DNA of 43,777 nucleotides from Setaria digitata. Taxonomy: Eukaryota > Nematoda > Chromadorea > Rhabditida > Setariidae. A program made the position numbers and the translations under genes. The notes beneath the pieces were generated by a model that did not search any database, was not told the origin of the DNA, and was given only the letters and a program-made list of their open reading frames with translations. The stretch spans positions 1 through 43,777 of the forward strand of contig RCAB01000506.1 of NCBI GenBank assembly GCA_003640385.1, written 5' to 3'. Below are positions 35,101 to 43,333 of this stretch, piece after piece; the stretch's first letter is position 1; each line of letters begins with the position of its first letter.

Positions 35101-35410
35101 AATGATCACGTCCGAGCGAAGAACTACCGGCAACGTTTGCGCGTTATTCAGGTTATCTTTATTGTTTTTTTCCTCTACATCTTATTTGTATTGGTTAAAA
35201 TTGGTGAGCCACTGAAGAAGACTACTGGTCAGTTGTCAATTTCATGGTTTCATATTTTTTTAAAAATTTATTTTTCAGGCAGCTGCTGATTTTCGTTTCC
35301 ATCAAAGGCAGATGAAAATAGGAACTGACGAAAATACTCTCCATCTGATGGAGCGATTTCGTCGACTGAGTAATACTAAAACTATGCTAGGTAGCAGTTC
35401 AAGCAGTTAA
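18631..35410 (+). CDS. ephx-1: Ephexin-family Rho guanine nucleotide exchange factor, about 1342 aa
   Basis: Exons: 18631-18768, 20050-20180, 25047-25850, 26123-26222, 26303-26376, 27073-27211, 28055-28168, 28886-28895, 29114-29356, 29474-29602, 29721-29885, 30100-30187, 30298-30421, 30518-30679, 31452-31599, 31790-31877, 32114-32266, 32451-32655, 32970-33067, 33167-33328, 33524-33602, 33892-33931, 34159-34235, 34316-34474, 34574-34715, 34812-34879, 35095-35151 and 35279-35410. Phases agree throughout. Order: Ser/Pro-rich region (1-700), LYQIY helix (about 720), DH (about 824-1022), PH (about 1045-1207), SH3 (about 1225-1280), basic tail. This is the vertebrate ephexin layout (NGEF, ARHGEF5/16/19/26). 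DH domains load GTP on Rho GTPases; ephexins act downstream of Eph receptors on actin. From 30298 on the match is firm. The two 5' exons, the 10-base exon, the start of exon 29114 and exon 33892 are less certain. Exon 1 could instead end at 18764, which would require one more small exon. Confidence 0.9.
18769..20049 (+). other. Ephexin intron 1, containing duplicated exons
   Basis: AT-rich intron holding copy B of the inverted duplication (19631-19902) and a 10-bp hairpin around a CACGTG core near 19035-19070. A T-rich run (about 19904-19930) follows copy B directly. Confidence 0.55.
19631..19902 (+). repeat. Inverted duplication, copy B (272 bp), in ephexin intron 1
   Basis: Perfect match to the reverse complement of 12594-12865. 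It carries a nearly full exon with usable splice signals (acceptor upstream near 19618, donor GTAGGA at 19709), a whole intron, and the start of a second exon that is then cut off by a T-rich tract. The first exon reads SRYYDIVRRSNHLL and would join ephexin exon 1 in phase if that exon ended at 18764. I could not continue it in phase to exon 20050, so it is probably a passenger. Confidence 0.95.
20794..21160 (-). CDS. Possible nested antisense open frame
   Basis: An open frame of about 120 codons on the strand opposite the ephexin gene, inside its second intron, with an internal ATG at 21093 (99 aa from there). Both ends are charged (for example KSKRMSENKESEENEKRI) and a hydrophobic AT-rich segment lies between. 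That middle segment begins GTAAAA and ends TTTTTCAG like a 50-base intron, but removing it creates a TGA. No family recognised. A chance frame or relic is possible. Confidence 0.22.
24490..24603. repeat. Single-N junction with 53-bp direct repeat
   Basis: 24490-24542 is repeated as 24551-24603, separated by an N at 24543 and seven bases. The pattern repeats at four other Ns in the window and looks like two contig ends that overlap but were not merged. It lies in ephexin intron 2. Confidence 0.9.
25047..25850 (+). CDS. ephx-1: Ephexin large exon: Pro/Ser-rich linker
   Basis: An 804-base exon, residues 90-357 of the model, bounded by TTTTTAG and GTGAAC. It contains two proline clusters of the SH3-ligand kind: RSRPKPPPPLKP and KPKMKPPPPPTQSP. 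It is otherwise rich in Ser, Thr and charged residues and is probably disordered. The antisense frames here (24999-25292, 25419-25655, 25564-25767) are shadows. The clusters could bind the protein's own SH3 domain or partner SH3 proteins; that is inference. Confidence 0.8.
26123..28168 (+). CDS. ephx-1: Ephexin exons 4-7 with YEEI motif
   Basis: Exons 26123-26222, 26303-26376, 27073-27211 and 28055-28168 join in phase. The first has another proline cluster (SIPPPSPPVLLP) followed by DEMYEEIEQP, with Tyr381. YEEI is the classic Src-family phosphorylation and SH2-docking sequence. The last exon is basic and leucine-rich (REKAMMLRRPKSALEFDRLL). No known domain is seen. Confidence 0.75.
28740..28982. 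repeat. Single-N junction with 121-bp direct repeat
   Basis: 28740-28860 and 28862-28982 are identical apart from at least one T/C difference, separated by the N at 28861. Both copies include a tiny possible exon (CAAATCAAAA, 28764-28773 and 28886-28895) with good TTTTCAG and GTAAGC borders. Probably one locus assembled twice. Confidence 0.92.
28886..28895 (+). CDS. ephx-1: Candidate 10-base microexon of ephexin
   Basis: Ten bases between GACTTTTCAG and GTAAGC. It encodes Q-I-K plus one base and supplies the phase needed to link exon 28055-28168 to the frame entered at 29114. It sits in an assembly duplication, so its copy number is probably one. Confidence 0.45.
28981..29356 (+). CDS. ephx-1: Ephexin exon with possible alternative start
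   Basis: The frame is open from an ATG at 28981 through to the donor GTAAAT at 29357 (125 codons). In the long isoform I enter it at 29114 (acceptor TCCAATTTAG; an alternative acceptor lies at 29158). The ATG gives MGNPPSVESV, a Gly2/Ser6 arrangement that fits the N-myristoylation consensus. An internal promoter could thus yield a shorter, membrane-linked isoform lacking the Pro-rich region. The 3' part is acidic (SSDEDD). Confidence 0.5.
29474..30679 (+). CDS. ephx-1: Ephexin exons preceding the DH domain, with LYQxY helix
   Basis: Exons 29474-29602, 29721-29885, 30100-30187, 30298-30421 and 30518-30679 join in phase. Exon 30298 encodes IIPDPQPLYQIYMMEQNKQL: the LYQxY motif matches the autoinhibitory helix of vertebrate ephexins (TIM/ARHGEF5, NGEF), in which the tyrosines are Src targets whose phosphorylation frees the DH domain. 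Tyr721 and Tyr724 are the equivalents. Exon 30518 ends SLWCELPE, matching the conserved SLWQ-x-P just before the DH domain. Confidence 0.85.
31113..31451. repeat. Single-N junction with 169-bp direct repeat
   Basis: 31113-31281 and 31283-31451 match except for at least one G/A difference, with N at 31282. The repeat ends at the TTCTAG acceptor of the first DH exon, so the acceptor occurs twice in the assembly. Confidence 0.93.
31452..32655 (+). CDS. ephx-1: Ephexin DH (RhoGEF) catalytic domain exons
   Basis: Exons 31452-31599, 31790-31877, 32114-32266 and 32451-32655. Conserved DH landmarks: EVITSEASYLRSV (first conserved region, with the Glu that contacts the GTPase switch), LVLSDVCDIL, YCSNQIYQDRTL and LPMQRVTRYPLLV (third conserved region). 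Line-up with NGEF is direct. The second exon exists in two copies around the N at 31734; only the second runs through. Its donor is GC, not GT. Confidence 0.93.
31627..31841. repeat. Single-N junction with 107-bp direct repeat, splitting a DH exon
   Basis: 31627-31733 and 31735-31841 match except for one G/C difference. The repeat includes most of a DH exon, so an automatic gene caller could duplicate or truncate the exon. Confidence 0.93.
31874..31882 (+). other. GC-type splice donor in the DH domain
   Basis: The exon ends GAAAG at 31877 and the intron starts GCCAGG. The next exon starts at 32114 after TTGCAG. The join restores S-E-R-L-L-S-D-L-E-N-R-L, which lines up position by position with SERFLLELEHRM of NGEF. 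No GT donor gives this. It is a weaker GC donor than the BPHL one. Confidence 0.8.
32970..34474 (+). CDS. ephx-1: Ephexin PH domain exons
   Basis: Exons 32970-33067, 33167-33328, 33524-33602, 33892-33931, 34159-34235 and 34316-34474. Landmarks: CCNEGARHMERTEQLLEIER (end of the DH helix bundle), LVSSGRYLVKRGPL (first PH strand, as in ephexin LVSSSRWLVKRG), IYIFLFSDIIMLTKKK, and the C-terminal helix ETDRERWLSAL. Exon 33892-33931 starts after CGTCAG in phase and lies in an assembly duplication; it and 34159-34235 form a segment not obvious in vertebrate relatives. PH domains here bind lipid and help position the DH domain. Confidence 0.85.
33703..33949. repeat. Single-N junction with about 122-bp direct repeat
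   Basis: 33703-33825 and 33828-33949 match apart from a small indel (tatatc/tatac) and a C/G difference. N at 33826. A small PH-domain exon is in both copies (L or V at its second codon). Confidence 0.92.
34574..35410 (+). CDS. ephx-1: Ephexin SH3 domain and C-terminal tail
   Basis: Exons 34574-34715, 34812-34879, 35095-35151 and 35279-35410. The SH3 core is complete: AIAVHQYFPGQEDELTLEKG (ALYDY-type strand and RT loop), WFYGERIRDG and GWFPSSYV. The tail is basic, then ends LGSSSSS before TAA. In vertebrate ephexins the SH3 domain contributes to autoinhibition. A polyadenylation signal AATAAA is at 35500-35505. Confidence 0.93.
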
Positions 35411-35801
35411 TCTTTTCGTGTCAAAAAGTGAACTATGCTGCTACAAATGTTGGTGTTTATTTTGTTTATTATCAGCAAAGAAATGAATAATTTGAATTAA
35501 ATAAACAAATCAGTGCAAAAGACAACTAAGTAAAATTACCCAAGTTATACGGTTTCTAGGTTAGTGTAATATTTGTATTTCGTATCTGTCGTCACGGAGT
35601 ATTCCTAACCTCATCAACCGCTGTTACTAGCAGCAGAGATCGTGGTCCAAATCTACTTCGAATCATTCCGAATTCAATGAACGACTTGACGGATACACAT
35701 TACTGTTTTTTGGAGCGATGCAACAATGTTCCGAGCTTATTTGTGTCACTACTACTGAATGTTTGACTTGAAAATTCCCAAAGAGCATTGTAATCAGTCA
35801 G

Positions 35802-35993
35802 ATGTCAAGATCTCTAATTATCATTTCTTTCGTATGGTTATTTCTTAAACGCTTTTCCGGAATCTTACAGTGTAAGTATAAAGTGGACAGATTACTTTTA
35901 AATTTTCTCCTTTCAGCTTCTTTCACACCAGTTCATCTTTCTCCATTAGACACGAGATGCTGCCTTTTTTATTTGCATCATCCTACCAAATGA
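35802..35993 (+). CDS. Possible tiny secreted peptide gene
   Basis: An ATG lies immediately after an AG acceptor (TCAGTCAG). Exons 35802-35871 and 35917-35993 flank a 45-base segment with good GTAAGT and CTTTCAG borders and join in phase to a 48-residue product. The first 23 residues look like a signal peptide (MSRSLIIISFVWLFLKRFSG). The mature part would be about 25 residues with a Cys-Cys pair and no dibasic sites. The start is about 390 bases downstream of the ephexin stop. The frame is also open unspliced. No family recognised. Confidence 0.3.
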   Translation: MSRSLIIISFVWLFLKRFSGILQCKYKVDRLLLNFLLSASFTPVHLSPLDTRCCLFYLHHPTK

Positions 35994-37349
35994 AGAAGCA
36001 ATTATGGCTTGGCTTCTTCAATCAAATTGCCATTAAATATTATTGATTTGTCCAAATCAAAGCAGATCAAACGTATACATTTTGAAATGTTAAAGATAAA
36101 ATTTTTATTGGTTTGATCAAAATATAACTGGAATATTCAGTAAATATGTGTTTCCGTGAACACGCATATATCATTCAATTTTTGAGTGTTATTTGTTCAG
36201 TTTTCCTGCCAGCAAATTTCACTTTGAACTTAGTACTTCGTAAAACTTTTGAGCTTGCATTTTAGAATTCTGTCATGCTTTCTGAATCCGGTCTCATTGC
36301 CTTCATTACCACTCAACTACTTTTTTTTTTTTTTTTTTGCCAACTTTCCTGTTTGGATTTTCAATTCCTGTGTAAGAATGAATGCAACTGCAAGTAGTCT
36401 TTTGTTTACATCGAAGACTTGTAAGAATGAACACTATGTGAAACAGCATCTGATGGCTATCTCGAGATTCAATAAAATAAAATAAAAAAAAAAGGTTACT
36501 ATTTGCTGATCTGATGTCAGAGAAGATATCAGCAACATCGGGAGAACCGCTAACTTAAAGATGAATATGCAATCACGAGATATTTACACGAAATTCACAC
36601 TCGGGGATTCTATAACATGTATCATAAAAATCCTTTAATAAATGGAAACATTTCTAGGCCAAATGTGTGAATTATGAACTTGACTAATTTTCCAACATTT
36701 TAATTTTCATCTAAATTTCAAGTTTAATTTACTATTTGCATGTTAACAAATATGGCGACAAACTATAATAAAAAGTCCCAAGATTTTAATTATACTGATT
36801 ACACAAACAAAAGAAAATAAAGATACACGTAATAGACGTACTACAGAAATAAAAATAGACCTATTTACGACACAATACCTGAATTGAATGTAATACCTTT
36901 CGCGCAGTTTATTGGCATGCTACGTCGTATGAACGAACATTTTGAATCAGTTAAGATCGGTTTAGAACAATGAATTATCATTAAGCAGAGGTAAACAGTA
37001 GTCGTAGTGAAGGCGATAATTACTCTACTGTTTTGTGATAATTAATTATGGCCTTAAAAAGATCCAGAAATAATTCTTTGGAACGATCTTCTTATAAAGT
37101 CTTCAGCGAAAGACTAGACAGATACTAAGCGATATTAGTAAAAGGAACTATTGTTAGATGTTATGTTAAACTGCCATTACAACTTCCTTCAGTTTTAGAA
37201 ATGAGATGATGCAGCTATCTCGTGAAAGGTTCTGAAAAAACTTCTCTCGTGTGATCAGATTGGATTGACGACGAATTTTTTTTTTTTTTTTTTTTTTACT
37301 TTCAAAGTTTGCCTTTTGCTTATAAAACAGTAAGGTTTCCAGTAGAGAT
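35994..37349. other. Intergenic between ephexin and the membrane-protein gene
   Basis: AT-rich, with T- and A-tracts (for example 36321-36338 and 37276-37298). No supported exon. Confidence 0.55.
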
Positions 37350-38317
37350 CTATGGAAAGATTCTGAAGCCAGTGACCAACACAACAATTGCAGCAATTGC
37401 TGTCATCAGGAAAAATATTGCCATTATACCTGATATCACCATGCACATTTTTTGGGCACCTGTATATTTGGTCTCTGAAACTGTCATCATTCCAAAAGAT
37501 TCTGAATATCTGTAGCCATATTAACAGTTTGGAATTATTGCTTACGTAGTAGTAAAAATCTGTCTGATTTACTGGTCGCACTGAAATTTCTGTTTCTAAG
37601 TTCTCAATTTTTGTTTGCTTGGTCTATTTGAATTTTTTTATAATTAACTTACTGCAAATATACTTACCTCCTTCTTCATAATCGATAGCCTAAATAAAAA
37701 ATTTTCGAAAATAAAAAAAAATATGAATACAAGTAATAATAATTTTAAGGATGGAAAAACAGAGATGCTAGTCTTCCATTGTGTCAAAAACTTTTCACCT
37801 TTTTATTTTCCTACCTCAATTTGCATTGCTTAAACATCCACACTGCCCAAAAAAATAGAAAATTTGAAAAAAAATAGGCTTAAAATCAAAATAAACTGAG
37901 ATATCTTAAATAAGTCATATACCAGAGATACCAGTGCTTTTTTTGGAGCTCGTCCTTTTCCTTCTTGTTCTTTAGTACCTTAAAATACATAATACATAAT
38001 TACCTGAGTCGTTATTTTCAGATCTTGTTTTTCACCTGGTTATTGACATGAAGATTAACTTGAGGTAAAACTTTATGAAATTAGAAATATCTTTTGTTAA
38101 TAGGGAACAAACAACCTGGAGCTCCTATTTGAGCTGATTTTAATTCAGTTCGATCTGGTGAAGTTGAAGTTGACGAAATTGGTAAATTTCTAGGTATCGC
38201 TGGGGTCGTAAAGTGCTGTTGACCAGGTGTCACTACATTTCCTGGCACCCCTAGTAATGCAGGAGGTGGTGGTGGAGCAGAATCCGCTGGTCCCAGAGCT
38301 TCGTATTTGTCACCCAT
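37350..38317 (-). CDS. Small proline-rich protein with one C-terminal membrane helix, about 144 aa
   Basis: Minus exons 38116-38317, 37932-37978, 37664-37689 and 37350-37509 join in phase (435 nt). Exon 2 may extend to 37923 (147 aa). The ATG directly follows an ATTTTAG acceptor. N-terminal part: MGDKYEALGPADSAPPPPPA, then a Ser/Thr/Pro-rich cytosolic-type region. A Lys-rich short exon (KEQEGKGRAPKK) and an acidic one (AIDYEEGG) follow. The last exon ends with a hydrophobic helix (about residues 114-138, IMAIFFLMTAIAAIVVLV) and a short tail TGFRIFP. No signal peptide, so it is probably a tail-anchored or type II membrane protein. I do not recognise the family. The third exon has two donors, GTAAGT and GTATAT; only the second keeps the membrane frame. 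Confidence 0.72.
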
Positions 38318-39229
38318 CTAAAATATAGCCTCTACCACTCACTTTTAACTTTTTGATTTTAAAAATAGAATTTGTTAGATTCGATCATAAATGAACTATG
38401 AAATTACACCCCACTTCAAATTCCCAATTTCACAAACATCACAACAAACTCGTCGTCTTTTTTTTTTTTACTAAATGAAAGGCAACCAACCAACCGCTTT
38501 CTGCCAACGATAGCAAAAGTTCTAAATTTAACGTACTTGCTAATTTATATATGCTACCTAATTTTTCGACCGATTTAGAAAAGAGTCAGAAGATTTATTA
38601 AAGTTGAAAAAAAAAAAAAAAAAAAAGCTGGGATAGAATAGTAAAGGGAAAAAAAAAAAAAAAAAAAAAATGAAAAGAAGAGAGCTGAAAAAGAGATAAA
38701 ATTGTCAAAAATTATTATCAAATTTTTTGAGATTTATTTCGAAGCAGAGATGTATGAATTTTAATTTTTTTGTGCATTGCAAATTTCCGAACAAATACTT
38801 CTACATGATATATATACATGAAACTTATTTGTGGCAGGTCCCTAAAATCTTCTAATTGTTCACAAACATATATATATATACGTATATGTTCACTTACAAA
38901 ATTAATGAGGCCAGTTCTTTGTCCAACCTTCTTGCCCATTTCTTCTCAATTGGAGCTCTCTTGGCCGTCCTCGTTTTTAATAATTTCCAAGCAAGTAGGC
39001 GCTGTATCCTTATCTCTTTCTCTTTTATAATGTCTCACTGAGAGACATTCTCTGAATTTTTCCTCTCATACACTTCTAAAATTTTCAAACATTTGATGCT
39101 TTTGAAATTCAATAAGTTTCATAGCTGTCAACGTCGATAATTGGAAAATAGCGAAAATTCGAGAGATTCATGTTTCAGTTAGAAATCCAAAAATTAGAAA
39201 ATATTTTTTATAAACTTTCAAACCGACTA

Positions 39230-39246
39230 ATAGGTGAATCACCTAT
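39230..39246. promoter_or_regulatory. 17-base palindrome of AGGTGA half-sites
   Basis: ATAGGTGAATCACCTAT is an odd-length perfect palindrome: AGGTGA and TCACCT separated by one base. The arrangement resembles an inverted-repeat nuclear-receptor site (IR1) with one base off the AGGTCA consensus. Functional role is not shown. Confidence 0.4.
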
Positions 39247-39715
39247 CATTTTGAAATTTCAAACTAAGTTTTCTGTATCTACTGCTCCGTAAACATTGTT
39301 CGTAACTTTTGTGTACATAACAAAATGCCTAATTTATCTTTCAATTTTTTTTTTTTCGTGTTTTTAGATTATGGAAGTAAACATTTTCAAATAAATTTAA
39401 ACTACGCTTTAAAGTATTAGTGAATACAAAGAAATGCTTATATTTATCTGTTAACATGTACTACCTTGAGAATGTCTAATTGTTATTAATTAGGTTTGCA
39501 TCAGTTTTTGCAGCAATGCGTCATAATTTTAAATTTTTTGTTCACTCAATTTGTCGTTTATATTAATGTTATTAACCACAAAAAAAGAAAAAAATTGCAT
39601 CGAAATTTTACGGCTTTTCCAATTGAATTTTGTGATATTTAAATAAATATATCTTACTAAGCAATGGAACATAGCATTTAATCGATTGAACTAATCTTTA
39701 AAAGTTTCGTGCCCC

Positions 39716-39738
39716 GTGTGTGTGTGTGTGTGTGTGTG
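39716..39738 (+). repeat. (GT)n microsatellite
   Basis: About 11 GT units without interruption, a simple repeat likely to vary in length between individuals. Confidence 0.95.
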
Positions 39739-42083
39739 GAGATAAATAATTAATGTTCCGTTATAATTCTAAAACAAAAACTACTGAGGAATATATAACT
39801 TTTAAATTAGATAATTATTCCTCTTTATTTGCTTGCTGCGACAAAACTTTCTCTTTTATGCTTGCTTTTGGCAGTCAAAAATCGATTTTGCGATATAAGA
39901 AGGATTTAAATTGGGCGACAGGCAAATAGAAATTAAAAACGATCATTTTCTTCTGGCTCGATGTTAGGAAGAAAGCGGCCCAACATAAAAGATAAGAAAA
40001 AGATTAGAGTAATGAGTCAAGTTTGGAGAAAAAGTAGGGAGCAATGGGAAAAAGTGAAATTGTTAATGAAGGAGTTAATCAAATTTATGAAATATAGAAA
40101 GGGCGATGAAATCTTTGGATGGCATGAATGAAACATTCAGCAAGTTTTGATGATAAACGGCTATAAGTCAGCAAGACTAATATTGGTAAGTAAGTAAGTG
40201 TATTTTGAAGAGTGCAAATTCCCATCAAATCACTTGCTGCTAAAATTTTAAGTATCAGAAGATTAGCAATTTAACCTCGGAGATGAGATAATGATTCATT
40301 CATCAATAAAACTTAGACTGCTTATAATCCCATAACTTATACCACGACGTTTTCAAAGTTTTACCGCAAACAACATTTGAATGACATCATTTTATCGATT
40401 ATCAGGACTTGTTTAAGTCTAAGTTAGTCTATGTCTTATAGGAAGATGATGATAGTTTAGGAAAGTTGTGAATGGCACTATTTTGATCGGTAAAATTGAA
40501 ATCAGAGTTACTTGCTGGTTGCTACTACTTGAACTACTTGTCAATTTAAATTCATATAGGATTTTTCTCTAACTTCTCCGCAGGAGTTTTAAATTCCTTA
40601 TTTTAATATGAATTTTCAGTGCTACTGAATGAAATGTACTGGAAAACTGCAACCGATTGTTGTTTTGCAGTCCTTAACATTGATTATTTTAAACAGATCT
40701 GGAGATTTAGAAGAAATGATCATCTTTACAGATGCTCGCAGATAATTCGTTTCACATTTCAGTGTAGTTTTTATCACATTTGTAAAATGGATAATGCTGT
40801 TGGCATTGGCGAATTTCACATGTTATTGGAAGTGGAACAACAAGTACCATATCAAATAAAACTAAAAATTTTTTCAAAAAAGCGAACTATTACTTTTTTA
40901 AGAAAACATAATTTGAATTAATAATGTTTACATTATTGTATCAAAAAGTTATTTAAAAAAGAAAGAATAAATAAAATAAAAAGATTAGGTTGTTTTCATC
41001 CTGGCGATGTAACATCTGCTGTCTTGTAGAAATTTTGATGTTTTTAGCCTTTTGAAATTTCCCAAAACTGATAAGTGACAAAAATAGAAGCCAGTCCTTT
41101 TGTTCTGCTTCCTTTTTTGAAGAATACTTATCCAGTATATTAGGTGGTATATTTTTAAAAGATTTAGGGAGCAATAAATTATATAGTAAAGTAAATCATG
41201 CTGTGCTTTTTTTTTTTTTTTTTTTTTGAATTTTCCAACATGCCTCCAAGTTCCAAATTTAAATTTAAATCTAATCCAAATTATTAAACACGTTAAATTC
41301 AAGATCACAATGTCTTGAACTGCGAATCGATTTTTGTCTACGAAGTCTTTTCCATGTTTATCTATTTACTACCCTTAATTTTTAAAGCTAGTATATTCTG
41401 CTAGCATAGCTTATTCAAGCACTCCCCTTTGTTGCCCATGTTATCTTTCTAAAACTTTTGAAACTTCTATTTTTCTGCTTGAATCAGAGACCGATTTTTC
41501 TTGACAAATTCCACAGCAAACATCGAAGTGAAAGATTTTATTACACCTCTTATTGTGGTACCATTCAGTCTGTACCGAGAGGATATAAAAATTTCACACC
41601 AATCTGATTTTCAAATTTGGCTCATCACTTTCATGTTTCATTCAGTATGGATTATTGTAATTAGGGAGAGAAAAAGTAGGAAGCGTCGGTTTGTTACTAT
41701 TTAAATAGGCCCATCAAATGATAAGGAATGAGGAAGTCCATTTGAAGGATAAGATTGAAGACAAGAAGGATTTCTTGTGCAAAAAAGGACTGATAAAAAA
41801 ATCATTTGATTTTTCGATTGCTCCAATGAAGCACAGAAATATGCTTAAAATGATTTCATATAACGACCCTTGGCTGCTTAGCTCATTGATATTTCCTATC
41901 AATGGCCACATACCTTATAATTAAAGGATGTGAGATTTGGCAGGCTTATTTAATTTTTCATTATGTTCCAACTATACATGTGCTTAGTCAACTCATTGTC
42001 GATTGAAATTGGCTATAAACTGCAGTCACTATTATCATCATCCGTTCTCGTTACTATTATTTTTCACTTTGCAAGACCCCAGA

Positions 42084-42674
42084 ATGTCCAAATCGAAATT
42101 GCAAACAGTTGGTCTCTATTTATTCCCGTGGCTACTCTCGATTGTAATAGACTGCTCAACAGCTACTGTAAGTTATTATTCTGCTTAAAATTAGCATTCT
42201 TGGACAAAAAAAAGAAAGAGCCATATTCCTGTTTTGTGTTGACAATGAGCTGAAACAGGAATCAAGAATGATCTCTCTTATCTAGACGTAGTTTTCTGAG
42301 CTGATTTAATTGAATAGTTCATCACCCTCATATGATGCGAGAGGTTTCCGTTAAATTAGAAGCAACTTTAGGATTTCCATTCACTAAACAATTGCTGAGC
42401 AGCTAAACTAGCACAGAATAGAATACGAAGTAAAAAGAACTGAAGTGAAAAGCTCTTCATCTGGACTGAATCTTTCTGAAGACAGATTCATCTTTCTATA
42501 ACAATTTCAACACTTCAGGTTCTAAACCGATTTTATCGTTTTGATGATGATGGCGGAGCTGACAATAAAGGTGTGCTTCGATGGTTCATCGCCAAGCCAT
42601 CCTTTACAATTTCCAAGAAGCATATGAATGAACGAGTTGTTAATTCACTTCTAAGAAATGCATGGATTGGTTAA
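42084..42674 (+). CDS. Tentative secreted protein, 5' exons
   Basis: Exon 42084-42167 begins with an ATG just after CCCCAGA and encodes a 28-residue signal-peptide-like start (hydrophobic core VGLYLFPWLLSIVI). It ends at GTAAGT in phase 0. The next exon starts at 42519 after CACTTCAG: VLNRFYRFDDDGGADNKG followed by LRW and FTISKKHMNERVVNSLLRNA. It ends either at TAA (42674, product 79 aa) or at a donor after 42669. The second part has a faint likeness to the start of a matrixin-type metalloprotease domain (RW...LT.....V...L..A), but no zinc-binding HExxH is in the window, so I do not assign it. Confidence 0.42.
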
Positions 42675-43333
42675 TCGGTAAATTTGTGTGGTTTGAATCA
42701 TTAAATTGTGATAAGAAAATTTGTTTTGAACTGAAAATACACCAGCCGAGAGGAATGGTTCATTCAAAGTTTGCAAATTAGATGATCAACAAAAATCTAG
42801 GAAGTTCAGTCTCATCCTTCTCTTCAAGATCTAGCACTTCACATTTTGAATGCCATCTTAGTCCTGCATCGTTTAGCTCGTTTTTACAAGTTCTAAAAGA
42901 CTTCCTTAAAATCTTGACAATGTTTGAAATTTTCAAACATTGAACAATTGACAACAATAAACAGGACAGTTCGTCTACATAGTGATAAATAAGATAAATA
43001 TTTCGGTATTCTAGTCTAACAATAAGCATTGCCGATTCTACAGCCAGCTCGTTTTACTATAAAACAAGTACTGAACAGTGGGGTATTGATGATTAAAAAT
43101 TATGATGAATTTTCATCGCTTCAGAAAAAGCCACAAACTTTACTCTGTGTTATGTTATAACCGTTAAAACATTTAATCAGAAATAATGAGGCTACTGAAA
43201 TGTATTTTTTGGATGTATAATTTTCTTTTAATTAGGAAAAATTAATGCTAGGTAAGCAAAAAATTATATAATACTAGTTCCATAGAGATATAAAAGTCAT
43301 GTGTTTCACTTATGGATTTCAAAAACTTTTCAG
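42675..43333. other. Intergenic or intronic, unresolved
   Basis: A minus-strand open frame at 42778-43029 has a protein-like 3' half (KNELNDAGLRWHSKCEVLDL) but its start is AT-rich and hydrophobic. It has no clear link to the genes on either side. Nothing else supported. Confidence 0.35.

Larger units (their letters stand above)
38318..42083. other. Gene-poor stretch
   Basis: No firm gene. It contains long A-tracts (38609-38628, 38651-38670), an AT-alternating palindrome (38869-38888), a GT microsatellite and a 17-base palindrome. Short plus-strand frames at 40619-40921 and 41718-41924 have ATG starts and protein-like charge (the second begins MIRNEEVHLKDKIEDKKDFL) but no family match or clear splice context. 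Confidence 0.45.

Noticed and set aside
37255..37581. 108-codon minus frame with many Cys and Asn
   Set aside because: It overlaps the last exon of the membrane-protein gene in another frame. The alternative frame gives a clear membrane helix and stop and joins the upstream exons in phase.
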